The notes under the pieces are model-generated. The model was not told the origin of the DNA, did no database searches, and saw nothing but the letters and a program-made list of their open reading frames with translations. The position numbers and the translations under genes are program-made. A stretch of 64,000 bases of DNA from Spirochaetota bacterium (GTDB lineage: Bacteria > Spirochaetota > Spirochaetia > Sphaerochaetales > Sphaerochaetaceae), in contig JAEXDQ010000055.1 in NCBI GenBank assembly GCA_023401595.1, positions 1 to 64,000 of the forward strand. The letters run 5' to 3'. Below, one piece after another: positions 56,501 to 64,000 of the stretch; position 1 is the stretch's first letter; every line of letters starts with the position of its first letter.

Positions 56501-59500
56501 CACTTCGTCAATGATGGAAGGCTCATAGGACAGCTCCCTATAGTCGGAACCTGTAATCTTCAAGAGCTTCTCCGAAAGCTCCAGCCGTTGATTCCCCTGC
56601 AGCTGGCTGACTTGACCAATGATACGGTAGACGGTGCCTGTTTTGTCGGCGATAGAGGCGATCTGGGCATGACAGAGACCGAAATCACCGTTGAAACGGT
56701 TGGAACGGTATTCAGTGGCCCAACATCCAGGCGTCTTGGAGGCTTCATAAAAAATATCCCGCACACGTCTACGGTCTTCCACGCTGATGGCCGGATTCTC
56801 GGAAATCGTGGCAAGATAATGCTCAGTGGTCTCCTCGACGACACCATGCTCGGCGTCCTTGCGTTGAATCTTCAACGTATCGGAGACAGGGGCATAATCG
56901 TAGACCAGGATACCGGTGCTTTCGATGAAGATACGGTTCTGTTCATCCTCCTTCCTACGTTCATCGACCAGAGCCTGGAGGAGTTCGTTCTCCTTGGACA
57001 GACGCTGGACGTTCTTCTGATCCGTCATATCGCGGTTGCAGGTCAGGAAGGAGGAGCCTCTGAGATACAGCACGGTCGAAGACGCCCATCGTTCTTCGCC
57101 GTCAGCGGTGGTGTATCTATACTCCAACGTTTCAGGAACATGTTCCGTCCGTTCGCCGGCCTTGCCATAGAATTCCCGTATGCGCTCCCGATCCTCAGGG
57201 ACCGCATACTCATCGCACAGGACCGCAAGGTATTTATGGAAAGGAACATGTCTGCCAAGACGGGGGTCAGCCGGACGCTTCGACGAACGCATGAAGCATA
57301 TGTCGTGTTCCGTATCGTACTCAAATATCTCGTCATACATACCGAAAAGCGCGTTGCTCAACTGCTGCGAATCCTCTTGCTTCCGTTCAGTGATATCGGA
57401 AAAGACTACTTGCACTACCTCCTTGCCACTGGAATACCTCATTTTCTGGAACAAGGAATGGATCCAACGGAGACTGCCGTCGGAACGGACGATCCGATGG
57501 TCGCAGTCCACCCGCTCCCCAGGTTCGGCCTGGCATACGGAGACGATACACCTGCGCACCTCCGGCAGGTCATCGGGATAGACATCCTTGAGCTTGCTTT
57601 TGCCGTGGACGGCCTCCACATACTGCATACGGCTTTCATATCCGTAGATTCTCCAAGCGGTATCGTTGAAGCTAATCAGACCGGACTTGCTTTCACTGTC
57701 CATCGCCACGGAAAACTGCATGATGCCGCAAGGAATCGTATCGTACAGCGACCGTAACGAAATCCGTTGCCGTTCCAAATCCTCCGCCTGTTTTTTCGCG
57801 ACCTGTTCCTTCGCCACCTGGTCGTCGATATCCATCAGGATACCGCTGGCGAAAAGCCTGTCTCCCCTTCTGCGGACGACATGCCCCGACAGATGCACCC
57901 AGCGCCAACTTCCATCGGCGCATCTGTGGCGGTAGGATGCTTCCAACACCTGTACGTCTCCTTGAAGCACCTTGCCCATATGGGTCTGAAGCGACGGCAG
58001 ATCGTCAGGGTGCGCGGCGGACAACGGCGTCTCCGCGAAAAGCGATTCGTATTCTTCGCGGCTATAGCCGAACATGGAAGCGGTGATATCGTTGAAATAG
58101 ACCGTGCGGATATGGTCGGTCACTTCGAAATCCAGAATTCCGCCCGGCACACTGTCCATGACCGTGGTAAGATGCTCGGTAAGCTGTACCAGCTGGGTGA
58201 TGTTCTCAACCGTAAGGTACAGGAGATACCTCCCCCCGTTCTGGTTCAGCAGCCGCATTCTCGTTTTCGTCCAAATCCAGCCGCCCCGGTCGTTCAGCGG
58301 CAATGAGCATAGCTCACGGCTGCTTTCATCGCCCGTTTCAATCGCCTCCTGTATGGCGGCGAGAAAAAGACTTCGGTTCTTTTCATCGAACCGTTCCAGC
58401 ATTCGAAGTTGTTTTCCGGCGTATTCCTCACGGGTAGTTCCCAGTACTTCAAAGAACTTGTCATTCAGGCGCAACGCTTCCACGTTGGTCCCATCATATT
58501 CTATGATGGCCGCACCGCCGACGAAGCTATTGAAAAGCAATGTGGTCTGAGAAGCCGAAGACAGGAAATTGATGGAATTCCGAGGGGTCCTTACAACGGA
58601 ACGCTCTGTTTCCCCGCCTACGGAGCGGCTGTTCAGAAGCGATTCAAAATCCTGGACCGGCATCGGCTTTGCAAAATAATACCCCTGCATATGCAGACAT
58701 CCTACACTCTTGAGGTATTCCGCCTGCGCCAACGTCTCCACGCCCTCGGCGATGACAGGCAGCTTGATCCAATTGGCCATGCGGATCACTGAAGTCAGGA
58801 TGCTGCCGCCCTTGGTGTCGTCGGTTCCCCCTTCAAGAAACTTCATGTCCAGCTTGAGCTTGTCGACCGGTACGGTTTTCAGCGTATTCAAAGAGGAATA
58901 ACCGCTGCCGAAATCGTCCATCTCCACCGAGAACCCTTCGCCTTGGAGCGCCTTTACGATCTTGATCAACTGTTCCGCGTTCTCCATATAGGCCGATTCC
59001 GTAATCTCCAGCCGCAACAACGATGGCGAAAGCTCGTATTTCCTGACCAGCCCCACGATGATTTCACAGAGATGGGGATTGTAGATGTCATATCGGGAGA
59101 TATTGACGGAAACCGGAATCACGGGAAATCCTTCGTCAAGCCATTTCCGCTGCAACCGGCAGACCTGTTCCCACACATATTCGTCCACTTTGCTGATAAA
59201 ACCGTTACGTTCGAATATCCCTATGAATTTCCCAGGAGGAATCAACCCTTTTTTCGGATGGTTCCAGCGAACGAGGGCCTCCGCGCCATGGAGCGTTTTG
59301 GTAGCGTAGTTGTATTGGGGTTGCAGGTACACGACGAATTGACCTTGCGCCAACGCCCGGTCCATCTCATTGATGATCTCCTGTTCGTCCATCAGCGCCG
59401 CGCGCATGGATTCATCGTAGTAGGCGAGCCGCATCCCATAACTGGACTTGATGGAACGAAGCGCCAGCAAGGCGCGGTCGCACATCAGCGCCACATCCAG

Positions 59501-60316
59501 CTTTGGGTCATCCACTACATACACCCCAAGCCGTGGCACGAATTCAAAATCGGCATGCAGCTTCGTCACCAGCTGAACGATCATGTCTTCTACATGATTA
59601 CGTTCAAACTGCTCCTTGAGCATGCATGTTACGAAATGGTCGGCTTCCCAGTGTCCGTATATCATGCCGGGACAGGCCTTTTCCCTGTAGGCCGCGCCGA
59701 CAGCGGCAAGGAATTCATCCCCGGCCGCTACGCCGAACACATCGTTGAAGACCTTGAACCGGTCTATGTCCCAGCGCATCAGCACATATTCACGATCAGG
59801 GTTCTTACGGAGCAAGTCGCTTGTCATTCTACAGAAGGCGTGCTTATTGTAGATACCTGTTTTTTCATCGATCTCTGACTGCCGCAGCAGTTGTTCCAGC
59901 ATCCTGCTATGCTCGGCCTGCCTGTCCGCCTCCCGGCGGGTAATGATATTGCGTATACGATGCAGCGCGATCTGAGGGTTGAAAGGCTTTATCAAGACAT
60001 CCATGGCGCCATAGTCAAGCGCCTTCAACTGGTTTTCAACATCGTCGTTGCCGGTATCCACCACTACCGGGATGTCCTTCAACCGGGGATCCTCCCGCAT
60101 GGCGGTCAACACGCCGTAGCCGTCCAGCTCGGGCATCATGATATCAAGGACCACCGCCGCCACGTCCGCCAGCTCCCGCAGCTTTTCCAACGCCTGCACG
60201 CCATTTTCGGCTTGTTCGACACGATAGTCTTCCGAGAATATCTTTTTGAGAAGCACCCGGTTGATATACGAGTCATCGACGATCAGGATCGTCGGCTTGT
60301 TCACCCGTCCCGCCAT
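53567..60316 (-). CDS. 2249-aa response regulator with GGDEF-like, EAL, many PAS/GAF and GGDEF domains
   Basis: Receiver (10-125; Asp14/Asp15, phospho-acceptor Asp58, Lys110). A degenerate GGDEF domain (about 155-310) has HWEADHF in place of the signature, so it is probably not a cyclase. The EAL domain (about 320-565) keeps E346-A347-L348, Asp467-Asp468 (DDFGSGYSSL), EGVET at 524-528 and other ligands, so it should hydrolyse c-di-GMP. About 590-2080 is a series of PAS domains with a GAF-like stretch; LFGMYDEIFEYD and LFGLYDEIFEFD mark two similar units. The C-terminal GGDEF domain (about 2090-2245; GGDEF 2165-2169) has RKDD five residues before, an allosteric I-site, and should make c-di-GMP. 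The start overlaps the HPt stop (TAATG). Confidence 0.92.
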   Translation of the reverse strand: MAGRVNKPTILIVDDSYINRVLLKKIFSEDYRVEQAENGVQALEKLRELADVAAVVLDIMMPELDGYGVLTAMREDPRLKDIPVVVDTGNDDVENQLKALDYGAMDVLIKPFNPQIALHRIRNIITRREADRQAEHSRMLEQLLRQSEIDEKTGIYNKHAFCRMTSDLLRKNPDREYVLMRWDIDRFKVFNDVFGVAAGDEFLAAVGAAYREKACPGMIYGHWEADHFVTCMLKEQFERNHVEDMIVQLVTKLHADFEFVPRLGVYVVDDPKLDVALMCDRALLALRSIKSSYGMRLAYYDESMRAALMDEQEIINEMDRALAQGQFVVYLQPQYNYATKTLHGAEALVRWNHPKKGLIPPGKFIGIFERNGFISKVDEYVWEQVCRLQRKWLDEGFPVIPVSVNISRYDIYNPHLCEIIVGLVRKYELSPSLLRLEITESAYMENAEQLIKIVKALQGEGFSVEMDDFGSGYSSLNTLKTVPVDKLKLDMKFLEGGTDDTKGGSILTSVIRMANWIKLPVIAEGVETLAQAEYLKSVGCLHMQGYYFAKPMPVQDFESLLNSRSVGGETERSVVRTPRNSINFLSSASQTTLLFNSFVGGAAIIEYDGTNVEALRLNDKFFEVLGTTREEYAGKQLRMLERFDEKNRSLFLAAIQEAIETGDESSRELCSLPLNDRGGWIWTKTRMRLLNQNGGRYLLYLTVENITQLVQLTEHLTTVMDSVPGGILDFEVTDHIRTVYFNDITASMFGYSREEYESLFAETPLSAAHPDDLPSLQTHMGKVLQGDVQVLEASYRHRCADGSWRWVHLSGHVVRRRGDRLFASGILMDIDDQVAKEQVAKKQAEDLERQRISLRSLYDTIPCGIMQFSVAMDSESKSGLISFNDTAWRIYGYESRMQYVEAVHGKSKLKDVYPDDLPEVRRCIVSVCQAEPGERVDCDHRIVRSDGSLRWIHSLFQKMRYSSGKEVVQVVFSDITERKQEDSQQLSNALFGMYDEIFEYDTEHDICFMRSSKRPADPRLGRHVPFHKYLAVLCDEYAVPEDRERIREFYGKAGERTEHVPETLEYRYTTADGEERWASSTVLYLRGSSFLTCNRDMTDQKNVQRLSKENELLQALVDERRKEDEQNRIFIESTGILVYDYAPVSDTLKIQRKDAEHGVVEETTEHYLATISENPAISVEDRRRVRDIFYEASKTPGCWATEYRSNRFNGDFGLCHAQIASIADKTGTVYRIIGQVSQLQGNQRLELSEKLLKITGSDYRELSYEPSIIDEVIRVLEFASNSSAAVQKVLALVGRRFKVSRAYVIEEQGDGCHCSNTFEWCDDGIVPEIDNLQDYEYPEGMRCNYIRMFGEDGVMACSDVSTLTGWMRSVLEPQGIKSIVQCAIMDAGVFCGYVGFDECREKRNWTVRQIHTLQVVAKLLGAFLFANRGQQEFLLSSEAEQALGESPSFIYVIDPDTCETLYCNDSMAEVTRKPLVGEVCYRAFMNRDSMCDACPVKLLHTIGFPVPTKISRNGRSFIMQAAPFLWRGRKAIIVSGTSASSFSVKPEDERQAEYLQDLDRYTRTLFGLYDEIFEFDYRSDTFLLLSSAYSQASAGGGGHEDLSTAIEKWTAHFVKDEDRKALSGFLDLRNIRDAFRKKTAPTFEYLFTLLDGSRHCYRSTLLQIDQWRYLCCNKDVTEQKQAEALQKKVLLLQSQTEAQDRYRIVVEQTGMAVIEMNYETGEFSCSEAYGKYETSRHNQDEMMSNSGDRGLVHPDDQAELQSFFDMKSCGASHTEAVLRIKMVDGSYRWTKMAGTYIRDGQGKLLRTIGTFTDIDEEMRSRKALEQLSERMRRIIDNIPTGVAIYEVGEKILPIFVSDKLCEMFGFTREEYDLRIANGEPVSFMPDTRELPPDGLEKLLIGQPLVIQKLHVMKKDGSWFWIRAFCSMGRSENGTPLCYAVLADISDEVAREQTYLWQTEKYKILSESADIITFDYSPQEDVMRLSLLLPEQGFTELVWEYYLETIDTNERIFSTDRSKLAEVLRNAIKTSRSGTYDFEGDYYRTGMRWYRAKYVSLADETGKCYRVIGRLDDINDIIIKQDQLRLAAQVDEVTGIYNKNYAIFAIATALRKKRAGSTDAVLFLDIDNFKAINDTFGHLEADEVLRQIGVILQGMFRKDDIVARFGGDEFIVYMKSAADPESITAKADSILLAVHGIKIGDVKPVCCSIGIASVTEEGISYNEVLKRADKALYEAKKNGKNQYVVQGWRD

Positions 60317-60678
60317 TATCTGGCCTCCGACGCTTCACGAATGCCGGAAATCGCCCTTTCATACGCATCCTTCAACGTCAGGAAACACGCCGCGACCTCT
60401 TCATCCGTACCGGTATTGCCGCGCAGCAATGAAACAAGACTGCACGAGGCCGCGTATACATCGGTCATATCCGCGTTCCCGCTGACGCCTTTCAGTTCAT
60501 GCACACAGGAGAACAAAGCCGTATAGTCGTGCTTTTCGAAAGCCACGGAAGCGCGGTCCATAGTGGAATCGGCTAGAAACGCCGTCAGCACGGTCTCATA
60601 TAATTCTCTGTCGCCGAGAAAACGTGTCACCCCGGCTTCATAATCGATACCGGATTGGCGCAGTTTCGTCATATTCAT
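60316..60678 (-). CDS. Histidine phosphotransfer (HPt) protein
   Basis: 120 aa, all helical. HELKGVSGNADM, near residue 60, contains the phosphorylated His followed by the LKG pattern of HPt domains. Such proteins carry phosphate between receivers of hybrid kinases and response regulators. AGGAGG lies eight bases before its ATG, inside the upstream kinase, overlapping its stop by four bases (ATGA). Its neighbours place it between the two hybrid kinases and the giant regulator as the relay. Confidence 0.88.
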   Translation of the reverse strand: MNMTKLRQSGIDYEAGVTRFLGDRELYETVLTAFLADSTMDRASVAFEKHDYTALFSCVHELKGVSGNADMTDVYAASCSLVSLLRGNTGTDEEVAACFLTLKDAYERAISGIREASEAR

Positions 60679-61703
60679 ACCGATGACCTCCTAGTTGCGT
60701 GGAAAGCCCGGTCCAAAGCTGTCAAGAGAACCTCCAGTTCAATCGGCTTCACCACATGATCGTCCATACCGCTCTGAAGGGCCATGGCGATATCCTCAGT
60801 AAAAGCATTGGCCGTCATAGCCAGGATTGGAATACTCTTCGCCTCCGGATGCGTCGAAGCCCTGATCGCCCTCGTAGCCTGATACCCGTCCATCACAGGC
60901 ATCTGTATATCCATGAGTATGGCGTCATAATATCCAGGCTCCGAAGCAAGAAACATGTCGAGCGCTATTTTTCCATTCACCGCGGTCTCACAGACGATGT
61001 TCGCTTTTTTCAACAGCCCGACCCCCACGAGGAGGTTCATGTCGTTGTCTTCCGCCAAAAGAACCCTGCGGCCCGTGAAGTCAAATTCCGCATGCGGGTC
61101 GTCCTTTCTCGCCAAGCCGCCTTTGGACAATGACATGAGCATATCGAACACCGTGGACTGGAACAGAGGCTTCGTGACGAAACAATCAGCTCCGGCGGCT
61201 TTGGCAAGCTCCTCCACCTCTGAATGGTCATAGGCCGACACGATGATCACCACGGCGTTCCGGTCATACACCGTGCGGATACGCTTGGCGACTTCAAGAC
61301 CGTCCAGCCCTGAAGACTTCCAGTCAACGATACAGACATTGTACGGTTCATGCGCGGCATGCGCCGCCGCCAGGAGCGACAACGCCTCATCGCCGGACGA
61401 CGCGTTCGCATAGGAGACGCCGATGCGATCCAGTACGGTGGATACATACTCCAAGCGTTCCTTGTCGTCGTCCACTACAAGGACACGCAGCGTTTGCAAT
61501 CCCGTCGGCTTTTCCGGCTCGTCCCGTTCAGTTCTGTCAAACGGGATATCGACGGTGAACGTCGTCCCGACGCCCTTCTCGCTCTCCACGGCGATAGCGC
61601 CCCCCATCATCGTCACGAGATTCTTCACGATGGAGAGCCCCAGACCGCTGCCCCCGTATTCATGGGCCGTACGGGCGGTCTCCTGCTCAAAGGGTTGCGC
61701 CAT
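60675..61703 (-). pseudogene. C-terminal part of a frameshifted hybrid kinase: end of HATPase plus two receivers
   Basis: 342 aa. It begins [20 protein letters not shown], which is the F-box and G2-box of HATPase ([19 protein letters not shown]), continued from the 61625-63904 frame one base out of phase. Two receivers follow: one with CIVDWKSSGLDG (Asp kept, surroundings unusual), one with LMDIQMPVMDGYQATRAIR and KPIEL. The ATG at 61703 has no ribosome site. Alone it lacks half of the ATP-binding fold. Confidence 0.85.
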
Positions 61704-63904
61704 AATCGTGAAAGCATTTCGTCATCCATACCGCAGCCGGTATCGGATATGGTAAAATGCAAGAACAACTTGTCCTGTTGCGAAATCCGCTGTTCGATGG
61801 AGAGACGGATGCTGCCGCTTCGTGTGAACTTGACGGCATTCGACAACAGATTCGTGAGAATCTGGTTCAACCGAAGCTGATCGCCGACGATCCATTCGTC
61901 TACGGAATTGACAAGCCTTGACTGGAAATCGATACGTTTCGCCTGGCATTGGGCGTAGTAGACAGCCGTAAGCGATGAAACAAGCTGTTTGAAATCGAAC
62001 GGAGCATGAGCTATCTTGAGCTTGCCGGACTCGATCGCGGACATGTCCAATACATCGTTGATGATGGAAAGCAACATCCGTGACGCCAGCGTCACCTTGT
62101 CAAGATTCTCCTTGACGACACCAGGTTCCCCGACATGGTCCATCGTGAGCGTCGTAAGACCGGTGATGGCGTTCATAGGCGTCCGTATCTCATGGCTCAT
62201 GTGCGCCAGGAAATCACTTTTAGCCTGGGAGGCGACCCGCGCCTGCTCATAGGCTTCCGCGAGCTGGACGTTTTTCGCCTGGATACGTTTCATGTTCTTG
62301 TGCCGGAGGATAAGGATGACGACGCACAGACACAGCACGACGCAGAACAACAGACCGATGATCCGGATGGGCAACCGGAACTTATGGAACGTATCCCGCC
62401 ATGTGATGTGATACGGCTTCGCTATGGTATGGGCGATGATGATATCGTTCAGTTCATCATCGGTAATGGCGCTGATGGCTTTGTTAAGCACGGAGACCAG
62501 CACGGGATCCTCGCCATCGAGCATCACCAGCTTCATGCTCTCATCCACCTGATAGACGGGAAAGATCATCAGCGAGTCGAACCTGGGGCTCTGCAATGCA
62601 TTCCTGACGACATACATGTTCTGTAGCAGGATATCGGCTTCGCCGGCCAGAATCGCGTCCAGACAAGCCTCATTGGTGTCATATATCCGGAGGTTCGCAT
62701 TCGGGTACATCGACGCTATGGCTTCCTGCCCGCCTATGAACCCGACCGGCAACGCCACCGACATCACATGACCGGGAGCGAAGTTCTCTCCTTCTCTTCC
62801 CACTACTACGACCGACGTCTGAAAGGCTGTATCGCTGTGGACCAGCTCCGTCGACGGATGGCTCAGTTCGGAATACATGACCCCTGCGACCAGCCTGCCG
62901 TCGGTCTTGCGCAGCCAATCCACACCGCGCACCCCGGCCGGGACGGCCTCATACCGAAACGCAAGTCCGCTTTTTTCCGCAATGAGGTCGCAAAGATCGA
63001 TGAACATGCCTGACAGGGCCCCGGTTTCTTCATCGAGATGCGACAATGGTTCCGCTCCGGCGAGCTGTCCTACCAGCAGGATCCCCGCGCTTTCCACATA
63101 TTCAGCCTCTTCCCGGGTATATGGGGTCACGGTCCGTTCCGGATAGTATCTCTGATACAGCTGCGGTAAAAAAGAGGGGGAATCCATCTTGATGTCATTC
63201 AGCGCCGTATCCAACGTTTCAAGGTATGGATTGCCGATTGTCATCGAGATATAGTTGGATACGGAATAGAATCTGGCCAGGACTTTCAGTTCGTCGGTCA
63301 TGTCCATGATGTTGGATATGACGGCGTCGACTTCTCCGGCGTCAAGGGCCTGTCTGCACAGGTCGTATCCGGGGAACAGCCGGAGGTTGTCTTCCGTGAC
63401 ATGGATCCGGTCAAGATATTCTCGTACATCGGTCTTTCCGTACAGGCTCCTTGCCATGGCTATCCGCAACGAGGAGAAGTTCTCATAGTCCTTGTAATAG
63501 AGGTCGTTCCTGGTCTTCAGCGTCATGAAAGCGTGATAGGTGTCCATCACGCTTTCATGGGTATATCCAAGGGCCGCGGACGGCGTGGACGGCATGGTCC
63601 CCGGAAGCCGGAGGTCCGCCTCGCCGGAAAGCAGCATGTTCTGAGTCTGCTCCCATGTGCCGGCCGGCACATATTCAAACCGCAGACCTGCGTATTCGCC
63701 GATTCTTTCCAGAAGCTCCACGCCATAGCCGGTTCGTTTCCCGTTTGAATCATATTCAAAGAATCCGTCCAGCGGATAGAAGGCGACCTTGAGGACTTTG
63801 TCCTTGCTCGCGGCGAAAACAGGCGTCAGGAAGAGACAGCACAGGAGCGCACACGATATCCCGCGCAGAATTCCAGGTATGAGCCAGCGTTTGGCCTTTA
63901 TCAT
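61625..63904 (-). pseudogene. N-terminal part of a frameshifted hybrid kinase: two SBP-like domains, TM, HisKA, part of HATPase
   Basis: 759 aa from ATG 63904 (GGAGG eight bases upstream). Signal segment, two solute-binding family 3-like domains ([20 protein letters not shown]... and [13 protein letters not shown]...), a membrane helix (about 500-525), HisKA with [14 protein letters not shown], and HATPase N-box ([14 protein letters not shown]) and G1 ([14 protein letters not shown]). After about 61697 the frame leaves the domain and ends in [21 protein letters not shown] one-base step back after TTA restores LMAQPFEQ. A paralogue of the kinase at 50734-53592. First gene of the operon. Confidence 0.85.
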
Positions 63905-64000
63905 GGATACATCCTCCATATCGCCTTGCCCCGCGGGTCTCCGGCCGACCGATTCCGGTGTCTGCCACAAGACACCGATAAAGAACTATCTGCGCACATA

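Noticed and set aside
55817..57757. Plus-strand open frame of 646 codons inside the giant regulator
   Set aside because: Antisense to conserved PAS/GAF coding sequence; no recognisable product.
61690..61705. Programmed -1 frameshift in the second kinase
   Set aside because: A step back after TTA would restore the frame, but there is no X-XXY-YYZ heptamer and no clear stimulatory structure was seen; a mutation or sequence error is simpler.

Overview
The window looks like chromosomal DNA of a spirochaete with fairly high G+C. The assignment is an inference from gene content: chlamydia-type histone-like protein, DUF4105 protein, DUF1846 protein, a dihydroorotate-dehydrogenase-like protein, an extended PAS/GGDEF sensor, and large outer-membrane barrel proteins without an LPS gene set. 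A Sphaerochaeta/Treponema-like lineage is the best guess. No phage, transposon, CRISPR array or rRNA was seen.

Layout. 1-3.9 kb (mostly minus strand): tRNA-Met(CAU), a YibE/F membrane protein, an alkaline phosphatase and a small membrane-anchored protein. 4.0-13.9 kb (plus): an HD phosphohydrolase, a TtcA-like PP-loop ATPase, two outer-membrane-type proteins (one 1301 aa, FecR-like domain plus duplicated barrel module), and mutL. 13.9-23.8 kb (minus): lipoprotein, acyltransferase and DHOD-like operon, an Lrp/AsnC regulator with serA-serC, rpsU, recJ, recO. 24.1-34.2 kb: DUF4105 protein, a LemA-like gene overlapping carbamate kinase, a noncoding block of tandem 22-bp repeats, lon, a U32 peptidase, a TPR-like exported protein, a family-2 glycosyltransferase, and a 58-aa Hc1/histone-H1-like gene. 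34.4-46.8 kb: TetR regulator, valS, glgA, cysS-ECF sigma-anti-sigma operon, murB, an exported protein of unknown function, ackA. 47.2-50.6 kb (minus): DUF1846 protein, DJ-1/PfpI protein, DAHP synthase.

50.7-63.9 kb (minus) is the most unusual part. One tightly overlapping operon encodes two paralogous hybrid sensor kinases (periplasmic solute-binding-like domains, TM, HisKA, HATPase, REC), a free-standing HPt protein, and a 2249-aa response regulator with a degenerate GGDEF, an intact EAL, many PAS repeats with a GAF-like segment, and a C-terminal intact GGDEF with an RxxD I-site. This has the layout of a kinase-to-HPt-to-receiver phosphorelay ending in cyclic-di-GMP turnover. Both kinases are broken in the sequence as given: one by an in-frame TAG between HisKA and HATPase, the other by a one-base shift inside HATPase.

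Most coding-gene calls rest on recognisable motifs and full-length reading frames. Promoters, hairpins and repeats were read by eye. Starts were moved downstream of the longest reading frame where a Shine-Dalgarno sequence or family length supports it.
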